Shown: piece by piece, positions 1 to 8,959 of the stretch
Layout: each line of letters starts with the position of its first letter
Position numbering within the stretch: the stretch's first letter is position 1
Assembly (NCBI GenBank): GCA_035634255.1
Contig: DASQDI010000010.1
Location: forward strand, 20,609 to 84,608
DNA: 64,000 bases
Reading direction: 5' to 3'
DNA from: DATLMR01 sp035634255
GTDB taxonomy: Bacteria > Acidobacteriota > Blastocatellia > UBA7656
Notes under the pieces: model-generated
The model's database searches: none
Told to the model about the DNA's origin: nothing
The model's input: only the letters and a program-made list of their open reading frames with translations
Translations under genes and position numbers: made by a program

Positions 1-2
1 AT

Positions 3-1061
3 CTACTCCTGCTCGTCGAGCGCGCGCTCGAAGAGGCGCGCCTGCGCGCGGAGAACATCCTGCTTCAGGAAGAGTACGCGCGGCGGTACGGGTTCCCGCG
101 CATCATCGGCGATTCGACGGCGATGCAGAGGGTGGGGCGCGAGATACAGCAGGTGGCCTCGACCCCCACGACGGTCCTGCTGCTCGGGGAGTCGGGCACC
201 GGCAAAGAGCTGTTCGCCCGCGCGATCCACCACCTGAGTCCGCGCCGCGGCGGGCCTTTCATCGCCCTCAACTGCGCGGCCATCCCCGACACGCTGATCG
301 AGAACGAACTCTTCGGCCACGAGAAGGGCGCTTACACGGGCGCGGACCAGAGGCGCGTCGGCAAGTTCGAGCTCGCCGCGAGGGGCACGATCTTCCTCGA
401 CGAGATAAGCGAGATCGCGCCCGCCGTCCAATCGAAACTGCTGCGCGTGCTTGAGGAGCGGAAGATCACCCGGCTCGGGGGCTCGGCCGACATCGACGTG
501 GACGTTCGCATCGTCGCCGCCACCAACCGCGATCTGAAATCCGCGGTCGCCGCCAAACAATTTCGCGAGGACCTCTACTTCCGCCTCGCGGTCTTCCCCG
601 TTCACATTCCGGGGCTGCGCGAGCGCCGGTCCGACATCAGGCAGCTTGCCGAATTCTTCGCCACCAAGTACGGGCGGGAGCTGAGGCGCACTCCCCTGAA
701 GCTGAAGGAAGAGTCGATAAAGGCGCTCGAAGAGTACGACTGGCCCGGAAACGTTCGCGAGTTGGAGAACTCCATCGAGCGCGCGTGCATACTGGCGCGC
801 GGGCAGGAGATATTCCCCTCGGACCTCAACATCAGCCCGCCCGCCGAATACTCGTCGCGCGAGCAGGCCGCCCTGCTCGACGGATTCGACATGCGCGGCA
901 CCCTCTCCGACGTGAGCTCGCGCGCCCAAAGGCTGGTCGAGCGCCGCAAGATCGATTCGACGCTCAAGGAATGCGACTTCAATAAATCCCGCACGGCCGA
1001 GCGCCTCGGCGTCAGCTATAAGACACTCCTGACCCGCATCAAAGAACTTGAGCTTGAGTAA
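3..1061 (+). CDS. Sigma-54-dependent response regulator, NtrC type (5' truncated)
   Basis: Only the C-terminal part is present; the frame is open to the left edge, so the receiver domain and true start lie outside the window. The central AAA+ domain has the Walker A motif [15 protein letters not shown], a GAFTGA-loop variant (GAYTGA) that contacts sigma-54, and the Walker B stretch GTIFLDEI. A Fis-type helix-turn-helix closes the protein ([22 protein letters not shown]). The residues just before the AAA+ domain ([18 protein letters not shown]) look like the linker that follows a receiver domain in NtrC-like proteins. It should activate sigma-54 promoters by ATP hydrolysis; its targets cannot be told from here. 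Confidence 0.93.
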   Translation, partial: LLLLVERALEEARLRAENILLQEEYARRYGFPRIIGDSTAMQRVGREIQQVASTPTTVLLLGESGTGKELFARAIHHLSPRRGGPFIALNCAAIPDTLIENELFGHEKGAYTGADQRRVGKFELAARGTIFLDEISEIAPAVQSKLLRVLEERKITRLGGSADIDVDVRIVAATNRDLKSAVAAKQFREDLYFRLAVFPVHIPGLRERRSDIRQLAEFFATKYGRELRRTPLKLKEESIKALEEYDWPGNVRELENSIERACILARGQEIFPSDLNISPPAEYSSREQAALLDGFDMRGTLSDVSSRAQRLVERRKIDSTLKECDFNKSRTAERLGVSYKTLLTRIKELELE

Positions 1062-1070
1062 AGACCTCGC

Positions 1071-1104
1071 GTTGCCGCGCGGCTTCTCCTTTCCGCGCGG
1101 CAAC
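1071..1104. terminator. 12-bp perfect hairpin after sigma-54 activator gene
   Basis: Arms at 1071-1082 (GTTGCCGCGCGG) and 1093-1104 are exact inverted repeats around a 10-nt loop, nine bases after the stop codon. There is no U-tract on either side, so intrinsic termination is only a possibility; transcript stabilisation is the alternative. Confidence 0.45.
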
Positions 1105-1202
1105 CCTCGCCCCGCAACTCGCACCTAAGCTCGGGCGGAGGCGATGTCTCTTCAAATGACGTTGCATGGATTAGATTCGGCAAAGAATATAGAATCATCC
1201 CG

Positions 1203-3014
1203 ATGAAGAAGCGGCGACCCGACGAGGGAGAGAGCGGAGAGGTCTCGGTCAACCAGCGACAGAGCGTGCGGCACGAAGACGCGATGGCCGAAGGCGCGAT
1301 AGCCGAGGCCGAGTCCACGACCCACTCGGACCACCCCCTCGCGTCCGGCGGCCCGGCTTCGGCGAACAACGGCGCGGGCGGAAAACGCGCGCCGAGCGTG
1401 GCGCGGTCCGCCGGGATCATAAGCCTCGCGGTCATGGCCAGCCGCGTGCTCGGGCTCGCGCGGGAGATGGTCTTCGCTTACTTCTTCGGGGCTTCCAAAA
1501 GCTTCGCCAACGACGCCTACGTCATAGCCTTCAGAATACCCAACCTGCTGCGCGACCTATTTGCCGAGGGGGCCCTGTCGAGCGCGTTCGTGCCCGTCTT
1601 CTCCGAGTACCTCGTGAAGAAGGACGAGAAGGAAGCCTTCCGCCTCTCGAATCTGGTGATGACGGCCCTGGTGCTGGTGCTGGGCGCTCTGGTCGTTCTG
1701 GGGGTCATCTTCGCCCCGCAGATAGTCACGGTATTCGCGCACGGCTTCCGCGACGACCCGGAGAAGTTCGGTCTAACGGTGAAGCTCACGCGCATCATGA
1801 TGCCCTTCATCCTTCTGGTGGCTCTGGCCGCGCAGGCGATGGGCATACTGAATGCGCGCGGGCGCTTCGGCATACCCGCGCTCTCGTCCTCTTTCTTCAA
1901 CGTCGGCTCGATAATCGGCGGGGTATTCTTCGCGGCGTTGCTCACCAACCCCGGCTTCTCCGACCCCATCCGCGCCGTCATCGACAACCCCGCGGAGGGG
2001 ATCATAGGCATGGCCTGGGGGGTCCTCATCGGGGGGTTCATGCAGTACGCGGTGCAATGGCCCAGCCTCCGCCGTGCGGGGTTTCGCTACAGGCCTATGC
2101 TCAGTTTCACGGACCCCGGAGTGCTGAGGATATTCAGGCTCATGGGCCCGGCCGTGATCGGGGCCGCCGCCGTGCAGGTGAACGTTTTGATCAACAGCAA
2201 CTTCGCCTCGACCATTCCGGGCGATGGCCCCGTGTCGTACCTCAATTACGCTTTCAGGTTGATGCAGTTCCCGATAGGAGTCTTCGGGGTCGCGATTGCC
2301 ACCGCGACCCTCCCTTCGATCTCGCGGAATGCCGCGCTCGAACAGCTTGACGATTTCAGACACACGCTCGCGCGCTCGGTCAGGCTGGCCTTCCTGCTCA
2401 CCATCCCTTCGGCCGTCGGCCTCGCCGTGCTCGGCTACCCCATCATCGCGCTGATCTACCAGCGCGGGGGCTTCACGGCGAACGACACGAGCCACACGGC
2501 AAACGCGCTCGCCTTTTATGCGATAGGGCTCGCGGGCTATTCCGCGATCAAGATAATCGCCCCGGCCTTTTACGCCCTCGGAGACGCGCGCACGCCGATG
2601 GCCATCAGCGTGCTTTCGATAGGCATAAACTTCCTGATGAACTGGCTGCTGGTCGGAGTCTTGCAGGAGCGCGGCCTCGCGCTTTCGACTTCGGCCGTGG
2701 CCCTGCTCAACTTCGGCCTGCTCTATTTCATAATGCAGAGGCGCATCCGCGGGGTCGAAGGCAGGGAGACGGCCGTCGCGGTCGCGAAGATCCTCACCGC
2801 CTCGGCGGTGATGGCCCTGGCCTGCTGGCAGATCAGCTCCGCCATAGCGGGGGCGGCGGGCGACGGCTTCGCGGCTAGGCTGCTTAACGTGCTCGCCTCG
2901 GTAGGCGTCGGCGCGGGAGTCTTCTACCTCTCCGCTTCCCTGCTCAAAGTCGAAGAGCTGAACGCCGCGACCCGGACGCTCACCGCCCGGTTCAGGAGAG
3001 TCGCGCGCCGTTAA
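1203..3014 (+). CDS. murJ: Lipid II flippase MurJ
   Basis: MurJ/MviN flips undecaprenyl-linked lipid II across the inner membrane for peptidoglycan synthesis. The 603-residue protein has the family opening (AGIISLAVMASRVLGLAREM, then FRIPNLLRDLFAEGALSSAFVPVF) and about 14 hydrophobic segments. Ahead of the first membrane helix is an unusual, hydrophilic, Glu/Ala-rich tail of roughly 65 residues, longer than in most MurJ proteins. No strong ribosome-binding site marks the ATG at 1203, so the start could lie further in. The gene stands alone between a regulator and an ABC permease. Confidence 0.95.
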   Translation: MKKRRPDEGESGEVSVNQRQSVRHEDAMAEGAIAEAESTTHSDHPLASGGPASANNGAGGKRAPSVARSAGIISLAVMASRVLGLAREMVFAYFFGASKSFANDAYVIAFRIPNLLRDLFAEGALSSAFVPVFSEYLVKKDEKEAFRLSNLVMTALVLVLGALVVLGVIFAPQIVTVFAHGFRDDPEKFGLTVKLTRIMMPFILLVALAAQAMGILNARGRFGIPALSSSFFNVGSIIGGVFFAALLTNPGFSDPIRAVIDNPAEGIIGMAWGVLIGGFMQYAVQWPSLRRAGFRYRPMLSFTDPGVLRIFRLMGPAVIGAAAVQVNVLINSNFASTIPGDGPVSYLNYAFRLMQFPIGVFGVAIATATLPSISRNAALEQLDDFRHTLARSVRLAFLLTIPSAVGLAVLGYPIIALIYQRGGFTANDTSHTANALAFYAIGLAGYSAIKIIAPAFYALGDARTPMAISVLSIGINFLMNWLLVGVLQERGLALSTSAVALLNFGLLYFIMQRRIRGVEGRETAVAVAKILTASAVMALACWQISSAIAGAAGDGFAARLLNVLASVGVGAGVFYLSASLLKVEELNAATRTLTARFRRVARR

Positions 3015-3105
3015 TCTTCGGCGATCATAAATCACTCCCATTCCCGTTAACGCTCTCTCCCGCCCGCGCGTCTCTTAAACAGCATTTCCAGGAAAGGCGA
3101 GCGGG

Positions 3106-5565
3106 ATGATCGAAACACTGTTGCAGGACATACGGTACGGCACGCGCCTGCTGTTAAAGAAACCCGGCTTCACGGTCATAGCGGTCATGGCCGTGGCCCT
3201 CGGCATAGGGGCCAACACCGCGACGTTCAGCGTCGTCAACGGAGTCCTGCTCCGCCCTCTGGCGTTCGCGGACCCGGACCGGATAGTAACGGTGCTGCAT
3301 ACCGGGTCGAGGCCCGTCTCGCCCCCGAACTTCCGCGACTGGCGCGAGCAGAGCGGCAGCTTCGAGCAGATGGCGGCGGCCGAAGCCTGGGGGCCTATAC
3401 TGACCAGCAGGGACACGCCCGAACAGATTCGCGGGCTCAGCATGGGCGAGGGCCTCTTCCAACTGCTCGGCGTCCAGCCTCTACACGGGCGCTATTTTCA
3501 GGGGGACGATTACGGCTCAGGTAACGACCGGGTCGTGGTCTTGAGTCATGGCCTGTGGCAAAGGCGATTCGGAGCGGACCCGAACATTCTGGGGCAGACG
3601 CTCACCCTCGACGGGCACGCCTACACGGTCATCGGCGTAATGCCGTCCGGCTTCCAGTTCCCTCCTTTCTGGGCGTCGAAGACCGAAATATGGGCCCCCC
3701 TCAGCCTCGCCGAGCGCGCGGGCAACCGGAGGGCAAGCTCGCTCCGCGTGTTCGCGCGCCTGAAGCCCGGCGTCACGCGCGAGCAGGCGCAGGCGGAGAT
3801 GGACGCCATCTCGGGGCGACTGGCGCAAGCCTACCCGGACGCGAACGCCGGGCTGACCGCGAAGGTCGAGCCCCTGCACGAGAAGGTGGTCGGGGACCTG
3901 CGGCCCGCGCTGCTCGTCCTGATGGGGGCCGTGGGGTTCGTGCTGCTGATCACCTGCGCCAACGTCGCCAACCTCCTGCTCGCCCGCTCGGCCGTCAGGC
4001 AGAAGGAGATCGTCATCAGGTCGGCTCTGGGTGCGAGCCGCTCCCGCGTCGTCCGGCAGTTGATGACAGAGAGTCTTATCCTGTCGATGCTCGGGGGCGC
4101 GCTCGGCCTGCTGCTCGCCTTCCTTGGCATCGACCTGCTCAAGGCCCTGCTTCAAGGGAGCAGTAACGATTTTAGCGTGAGGATGCCGAGGCTTCATGAA
4201 GTCGGACTCGACCTCTCGACCCTCGGCTTCGGCTTCCTGCTCTCGCAGTTGACGGGGCTGATCTTCGGGCTCGCGCCCGCGCTTCAGCTGTCGGGCGCTA
4301 ATCTGAATGAGGCGCTCAAGGAAGGCGGGCGCTCGGTGACCGAAGGGGGGAGGGCGCGCCGCCTGCGCGACGCTCTGGTCGTCTCTGAAGTGGCGATTGC
4401 CTTCGTCCTGCTAGTCGGCGCGGGGCTGATGATGCGGAGCTTTCTCACGCTCCGGGCAATCGACTCCGGCTTCAGGAGCGACAACGTTTTAACTTTCACG
4501 GTCTCGCTCGCGGGCGCGAAAGACCGTGTCGGGCCTGCGCGCGAGGCATTTTATAAAGACCTGATCGGGCGGCTCGAATCCTCACCCGGAGTGCAATCGG
4601 TAAGCGCGGTCAATCACCTGCCGCTCGCGGGGGACGTGTGGGGGACGGACCTCGCAATCGAAGGCCGGCCCGTGCCCGCGCCCGGCGAGCAGATCAACTC
4701 GACGTTCCGGGTCTGCCGGCCCGGTTACTTCGCCACGATGGGCATACCTCTAATCGCGGGACGAGACTTCACCGACCGGGACACGAATGACGCGCCGGGC
4801 GCGGTCGTCATCAACGAGACGCTCGCCCGCACGCACTGGCCGGGCGAAGACCCGCTCGGCAAACGCATCACGCTCGCGGACCCGCGCCGCGACCCGAAAT
4901 GGCTGACCGTCGTAGGCGTAGTGAAAGACGTGAAGCAAAGGGAGTGGGCCGCCGAGCCGAAGAATGAGCTGTACCTGCCCTTCCAGCAAGTCAGGTCTTA
5001 CTTCGAAGGCACCGCGCCCTTCAGTTCTTACATGACCCTTATCGTGCGCACATCGACCGACCCCCTCGCCCTATCCGACGCGGCGCGGGATGCGGTCTGG
5101 TCAATCGACCGGAACCTGCCCGTCTCAAGCATGGCGAGCCTCGATCAGGTGGTGTCGGATGCGGTCTGGCAGGAGCGCTTCAACCTTCTTCTCATCGGGG
5201 CTTTCGCGGCTCTGGCCATGATCCTCGCGGCGGTTGGGATTTACGGGGTGCTCTCATTTTCGGTGACGCAGCGCACGCAGGAGATCGGCATCCGCATGGC
5301 GATGGGCGCTCAGCGGAGCGACGTGCTAAGGCTCGTGATCGGGCAGGGCATGACGCTCACTCTGATCGGAGTCGCGGTAGGGCTCGCGGGGGCGTTCGCC
5401 CTGACCCGCTGGCTTTCGAGCCTGCTCTACGGAGTGAGCGCGACCGACCCTCTAACCTTCGCGGGCATCTCTCTGCTGTTCGGGGCGGTGGCATTGCTGG
5501 CAAGCTACATTCCCGCGAGAAAAGCCATGAATGTGGACCCGATGGTTGCGTTAAGAAGAGGCTAG
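3106..5565 (+). CDS. MacB/FtsX-type ABC permease, duplicated orphan (ADOP) family
   Basis: The 819-residue inner-membrane protein has the ADOP architecture: a short N-terminal cap ([20 protein letters not shown]), a first MacB periplasmic domain flanked by membrane helices, a central FtsX helix bundle (about 270-400), then a second periplasmic domain and a second FtsX bundle ending in [11 protein letters not shown]. The FtsX signature occurs in both halves ([20 protein letters not shown] and [20 protein letters not shown]). No ATPase or membrane-fusion partner is adjacent, as is usual for this family, which is strongly expanded in Acidobacteria. Substrate unknown. A ribosome-binding site (AGGAAAGGCGAGCGGG) precedes the ATG. 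Its TAG stop is also the first three bases of the dispersed repeat that follows. Confidence 0.9.
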   Translation: MIETLLQDIRYGTRLLLKKPGFTVIAVMAVALGIGANTATFSVVNGVLLRPLAFADPDRIVTVLHTGSRPVSPPNFRDWREQSGSFEQMAAAEAWGPILTSRDTPEQIRGLSMGEGLFQLLGVQPLHGRYFQGDDYGSGNDRVVVLSHGLWQRRFGADPNILGQTLTLDGHAYTVIGVMPSGFQFPPFWASKTEIWAPLSLAERAGNRRASSLRVFARLKPGVTREQAQAEMDAISGRLAQAYPDANAGLTAKVEPLHEKVVGDLRPALLVLMGAVGFVLLITCANVANLLLARSAVRQKEIVIRSALGASRSRVVRQLMTESLILSMLGGALGLLLAFLGIDLLKALLQGSSNDFSVRMPRLHEVGLDLSTLGFGFLLSQLTGLIFGLAPALQLSGANLNEALKEGGRSVTEGGRARRLRDALVVSEVAIAFVLLVGAGLMMRSFLTLRAIDSGFRSDNVLTFTVSLAGAKDRVGPAREAFYKDLIGRLESSPGVQSVSAVNHLPLAGDVWGTDLAIEGRPVPAPGEQINSTFRVCRPGYFATMGIPLIAGRDFTDRDTNDAPGAVVINETLARTHWPGEDPLGKRITLADPRRDPKWLTVVGVVKDVKQREWAAEPKNELYLPFQQVRSYFEGTAPFSSYMTLIVRTSTDPLALSDAARDAVWSIDRNLPVSSMASLDQVVSDAVWQERFNLLLIGAFAALAMILAAVGIYGVLSFSVTQRTQEIGIRMAMGAQRSDVLRLVIGQGMTLTLIGVAVGLAGAFALTRWLSSLLYGVSATDPLTFAGISLLFGAVALLASYIPARKAMNVDPMVALRRG

Positions 5566-5670
5566 GGGTCAGCGGTCAGCGGCCGGGGGCCAGGGGTCAG
5601 AGCCTTTTGAAATCATTAACGGGGCTGATGGCTACTATTCCCCCGGCCCCTGACTCCTGACCATTGGCCC
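5566..5670. repeat. Dispersed palindromic element, copy A (between convergent genes)
   Basis: G-rich arm with GGGGTCAGCGGTCAGC and GGCCAGGGGTCAG motifs, a divergent A+T-richer centre, then a C-rich arm with CCCCTGACTCCTGACC. It fills the whole gap between the permease and the RDD gene. The terminal TAG on each strand (5563-5565 and complement of 5671-5673) is the stop codon of the flanking gene. The arms match copies at 16.1, 57.6 and 63.6 kb; the centre does not. Confidence 0.8.
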
Positions 5671-6462
5671 CTACTCGAAATACCTCGCCTGCGCGTTATG
5701 CTGCCGCTCGATCTCTTCAAGGATGGTTTCGGGAGGTATCTGGCCGGGCGGGATTCCGAGCTTGGCCGAGATGGGATGGGCGATGCGGACCGCGAGCGCC
5801 GTGCGGTTCGGCTCCTGCAACTCGAACCGGCGTTTGAGGAAGGTTTCGACGGCGCGCAGTTCGCGCTCCGACAACAACCGGGTGTCGGCCGTGAACGGGG
5901 CGGGGGCCGCGCGTGCGTCCCGCTCCTGCTCCTGCTCCGACATCTTTATTATCTCTTCGAGAGAGGGGGCCTCGGTCGCGCGCTCTTTAACCACGACCGT
6001 CCCGGCGACGAAATCGCCTATCCGCTTCGAGCGCGAGCTGAAGATGATCGAGATGACTCCCACCGCGTAAGAGAAGAACGGCTGGATGTCGAGCGCGAGG
6101 CGCAGCAGGTTGCGCACGAAGACTTCAAAAAATCTCACGGGCCGCCCGTCCTCGCGCACGACGCGCAGGCGCATGATTCGCTTGCCGGGAGTCTGCCCGC
6201 TCCAGATGGTTTCGAAGAGGACGAAGTAGCCCCAGTAAATCGCGAAGATCACAAGCACGAGGATCGCGGCGGTCCACCCGCCCAGCCCCGCGAACATGTT
6301 CCAGTTAGAGATGAGCCCGGCGATGAGGATGAAGACCAGCCCCGCCGCCACCTGTATGAGGTGATCGATGGCCGCGGCTAAAAACCGGTTGCCGACGTTG
6401 GCGAGCACGTAATGAAGCTCTACGCGCTCCGGGGTCTCGATTATCAGTTCGTCGTCCAGCAT
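5671..6462 (-). CDS. RDD family membrane protein
   Basis: A protein of 263 residues with an RDD domain over about residues 10-155: RFLAAAIDHLIQVAAGLVFI with the Arg and Asp that name the family, a second helix around 60-85, the motif TPGKRIMRLRVVREDGRP and a third hydrophobic stretch (FFSYAVGVISIIFSS). The remaining hundred or so residues are a charged cytoplasmic tail. RDD proteins are poorly characterised; some relatives are linked to ion or Na+/H+ transport, but no activity can be assigned here. The start lies 15 bases after the tmk stop with AGAGG upstream, so it is probably co-transcribed with tmk. Confidence 0.85.
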   Translation of the reverse strand: MLDDELIIETPERVELHYVLANVGNRFLAAAIDHLIQVAAGLVFILIAGLISNWNMFAGLGGWTAAILVLVIFAIYWGYFVLFETIWSGQTPGKRIMRLRVVREDGRPVRFFEVFVRNLLRLALDIQPFFSYAVGVISIIFSSRSKRIGDFVAGTVVVKERATEAPSLEEIIKMSEQEQERDARAAPAPFTADTRLLSERELRAVETFLKRRFELQEPNRTALAVRIAHPISAKLGIPPGQIPPETILEEIERQHNAQARYFE

Positions 6463-6477
6463 ATCGGAGCAACCTCT

Positions 6478-7104
6478 TCACAGGACCGAGAGCACGAGCG
6501 AGAGCACCTGCTCGTGCGTCTTATGGGGCGCGCGCCCGGCGTCGACCACCTTGACCCTTTCGGGAGAAGCTTCGACGAGCTTCAGATACCCTTCGCGAAC
6601 GCGCCTGTGGAATTCGGCCCGCTCCTCGTCAACAGCGCCGAGCCAGCCGCCCACCGGCCTCGCCCCCAGCCTCAGCCGCGCCACCTCCGGCTTCAGGTCG
6701 AGCACGATTGTGAGGTCGGGCAGGAGCCCCCCGGTGGCGAAGCCGTTTACCGCGTCTATCATGCGGAGGTCCAGGCCGCGCCCGTAGCCCTGAAAGGCCA
6801 CCGTGGAATCCAGATGCCGGTCAGAGATCACGACGCGGCCGGCGTCCCTGTTGGGCTTTATCACCTGCTCGACGTGCTGCGCGCGCGCGGCCGACATCAG
6901 GAAAAGCTCGGTCGTCGCGGCGATCCCCACGCTCTCGTCCGACAGGAGTAGCTCGCGGACCTTTTCGCCCAGAGGGGTCCCGCCCGGCTCGCGGGTGATG
7001 ACGCAGTCGTAGCCCCGCCGTTCGAGCGCGCGGGCGAGCAGGGTCAGCTGCGTACTCTTGCCGCAGCCGTCAAGGCCTTCCAGAGTTATGAACGATCCGC
7101 GCAT
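6478..7104 (-). CDS. tmk: Thymidylate kinase
   Basis: Converts dTMP to dTDP in the cytoplasm. The 208-residue protein has the P-loop GLDGCGKSTQ at residues 9-18, the DR(H/Y) motif in ISDRHLDSTVAFQGYGRGLD, and the TREPGGTPLGE motif that contacts the dTMP. Length is typical. It precedes the RDD gene in the same orientation with 15 bases between them, suggesting a two-gene operon. Confidence 0.96.
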   Translation of the reverse strand: MRGSFITLEGLDGCGKSTQLTLLARALERRGYDCVITREPGGTPLGEKVRELLLSDESVGIAATTELFLMSAARAQHVEQVIKPNRDAGRVVISDRHLDSTVAFQGYGRGLDLRMIDAVNGFATGGLLPDLTIVLDLKPEVARLRLGARPVGGWLGAVDEERAEFHRRVREGYLKLVEASPERVKVVDAGRAPHKTHEQVLSLVLSVL

Positions 7105-7251
7105 AGGATTGAAGACGCCCCGCCGCTCGGGACTCAGGGCCGTACGCGATCAGCAAAGCCGGCTTGCCGTGAAGAATCGGTTGCCTATGCGGACGGGGCA
7201 TCCGTCTACGCGAGCGCCATTCGCGTTCTTACTTTGCGGCTTCTATTTTTT

Positions 7252-7280
7252 CGGGCTGCCAGTCACTTGATGGCAGCCCG
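7252..7280. other. 10-bp perfect stem-loop between hfq and tmk
   Basis: Arms CGGGCTGCCA (7252-7261) and TGGCAGCCCG (7271-7280) enclose a 9-base loop, 82 bases downstream of the hfq stop. On the transcribed strand the stem is followed by an A-run and not a T-run, so it is not a standard intrinsic terminator; it may protect the 3' end of the hfq mRNA. Confidence 0.5.
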
Positions 7281-7361
7281 GAGATGCCCAGAATAACTAG
7301 GAGCAAAAGCGAGGTCTTCTATGATCTTCCCGGCGGGCGTCTGTCTGACACCTGCCGAGGT

Positions 7362-7682
7362 TTATCTGTCCGGACCCGGAGGGGAACCGGCCTGCGCCCC
7401 CGGCCCTGGTTCCGACTGGTGCTCGCGGTCCGACATAGGGCTTCGAGAGTGATGGAAGTCGCGACCCCCGCCGCGCGGTAAGGAGACTGTAGAGATGGCA
7501 TGTTTGAAGATTAGCTGCTCCTGTGAACCTGCCTCAAGAATCACCGAGTACTTGTCGAAACTCTTGATTCTCCCCGTGAGCTTGACGCCGCTCATCAAAT
7601 AAATAGTAACGTTGCTTCGCTCCTTGCGGGCACTGTTGAGAAAGCTGTCTTGTATTGTATTTTGTTGTGTTGGTTTTTCCAT
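7362..7682 (-). CDS. hfq: RNA chaperone Hfq
   Basis: Sm-fold RNA chaperone acting on small RNAs and mRNAs. Residues 8-70 carry the Sm1 region ([20 protein letters not shown], then [18 protein letters not shown]) and the Sm2 motif FKHAISTV, where Phe replaces the Tyr of the commoner YKHA. The last 35 or so residues are a Gly/Pro/Ser-rich disordered tail ([20 protein letters not shown]) of the sort that releases RNA in other Hfq proteins. Total 106 residues. A GGGGAG ribosome-binding site lies 9 bases before the ATG. Expressed divergently from the DUF4912 gene. Confidence 0.93.
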   Translation of the reverse strand: MEKPTQQNTIQDSFLNSARKERSNVTIYLMSGVKLTGRIKSFDKYSVILEAGSQEQLIFKHAISTVSLPRGGGRDFHHSRSPMSDREHQSEPGPGAQAGSPPGPDR

Positions 7683-7835
7683 TTTTGGTGACTCCCCAAG
7701 CTAAAAAGTTTTTTAGGGTGATTGAAACTAACACAATTAACTCAGCCGGAGCAAGGGTTTGCCCCATTTACCAGGCCCCGCGCGCGCGCCGTCGTGTAAA
7801 CGGGCGTGGATCGGGCAAGGGCGCGGTGCCCCTGC

Positions 7836-7864
7836 TTGACACGCGCCGAAGTATCACATACAAA
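7836..7864 (+). promoter_or_regulatory. Sigma-70 promoter for the DUF4912/GH57 pair
   Basis: A perfect -35 box TTGACA at 7836-7841 is followed, after a 17-base spacer, by a -10 box TACAAA at 7859-7864. Expected transcription start is near 7871, giving a leader of about 30 bases before the TTG start at 7900. Confidence 0.7.
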
Positions 7865-7899
7865 CTAAGTTCTATCTTCGCGCAGGAAGGAGACTCTTA

Positions 7900-8892
7900 T
7901 TGTTCATACTCAGGCCCTCATCCCGCATGAAGCCCGCGGCCGTGCCGCCCGCCGAGCCCGAACTTAAAGCGGCCGCGGAAGCCCTCGCCGCCGAACCCGA
8001 CGCCGCGCCCCGAGAGCCTTTCGTAGATGAGGGGTTGCCGATACCCGAGTCCTACGACACGGACATCATCCGCGCGATGATTCAGGACCCGTTCCGCATC
8101 TTCATCTACTGGGAGGTGCGCCCGCAGAGCCTCGAAGCTCTGACGCGGTATTTCGCGCCCGAAGATGCGTCCGGCTTCGCGGTCACGTTGAAGCTGACCG
8201 AGACGGAAGGCCGCAACGAGGCCTTCTTCGAGGTGTCGCAGAGGGGCCGCTACTGGATGACCGTCTTCCCCGACCGCGAGTACGAGTTCGAGATAGGCGT
8301 GCGCTCGCCCCGGCACGGCTTCATATCGCTGATCCGCTCCAACCGCGTGCGCACGCCTCGCGGCACCGTCTCGCCCGAAACGTCGGACCGGCGCGAGTAC
8401 AGGCTCAGCCCGCCCGAGTTCGTCGATGTCATCGAGGTATCGGGGTTCGCCGCCGAGCAGAGCCTTAAGATCACGGTCGCCGCCCTGCCCGGAGCCACGC
8501 ACGACCAGGCGGAGATGAGTGCCACCCTCTCGCGGATGCCCGAGCCCCTGCGCGAAGCCCTGCTGCTCGCGGGCGCGGGCCACCCGCTCACTCGGGAGAT
8601 GATAGGTCAGTTGGCGGAGCCGCTCAGGAGCGAGCTGCTCAGTCTGTTCGAGGCGACCGACGGCACCATCGCGTCGGTCGGGCTGATCCACTACCTGCCC
8701 GAGCTCCTGCGCGAAGTCATCGAAGATGACCGCGAGTGGATAAGCGATCAGACCCATCCCCTGCACCTCGCTCCGAGGCTCTTCGCGGGCGCGAGTGAAA
8801 ACCTGGGCTGGCCCGGCGGGGAGGTTCGCTGGCCCGGCATACCGCGGCCCGGACTGCCACGCCTGCCATCCAGCCAGGCGTTGATAAAATAA
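7900..8892 (+). CDS. DUF4912 domain protein
   Basis: A 330-residue cytoplasmic-looking protein whose residues 45-165 fit DUF4912: PESYDTDIIRAMIQDPFRIFIYWEVRP opens the domain, with RGRYWMTVFPDREYEFEIG further in. DUF4912 proteins are predicted to have an immunoglobulin-like carbohydrate-binding fold and often sit beside GH57 enzymes and glucan-metabolism genes, as here; the function is otherwise unknown. The start is a TTG at 7900 with GGAAGGA 7 bases upstream; ATG at 7927 is the alternative. It lies 67 bases before the GH57 gene and probably shares its transcript. Confidence 0.82.
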   Translation: MFILRPSSRMKPAAVPPAEPELKAAAEALAAEPDAAPREPFVDEGLPIPESYDTDIIRAMIQDPFRIFIYWEVRPQSLEALTRYFAPEDASGFAVTLKLTETEGRNEAFFEVSQRGRYWMTVFPDREYEFEIGVRSPRHGFISLIRSNRVRTPRGTVSPETSDRREYRLSPPEFVDVIEVSGFAAEQSLKITVAALPGATHDQAEMSATLSRMPEPLREALLLAGAGHPLTREMIGQLAEPLRSELLSLFEATDGTIASVGLIHYLPELLREVIEDDREWISDQTHPLHLAPRLFAGASENLGWPGGEVRWPGIPRPGLPRLPSSQALIK

Positions 8893-8959
8893 GACGACCG
8901 GCCCCGCTCGCGAGCCCGAAGCGCGGCCCGCAATCCGGGCCAGAGAGCAGAAGTCTCAT

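Noticed and set aside
5566..5670. GGGGTCAG repeats as a CRISPR array
   Set aside because: The motifs are not regularly spaced, have no unique spacers, and occur as single palindromic blocks at four sites; no cas genes are present.
7252..7280. Standard rho-independent terminator for hfq
   Set aside because: The stem is perfect but on the transcribed strand it is followed by A's, not T's, so I list it only as a stem-loop.
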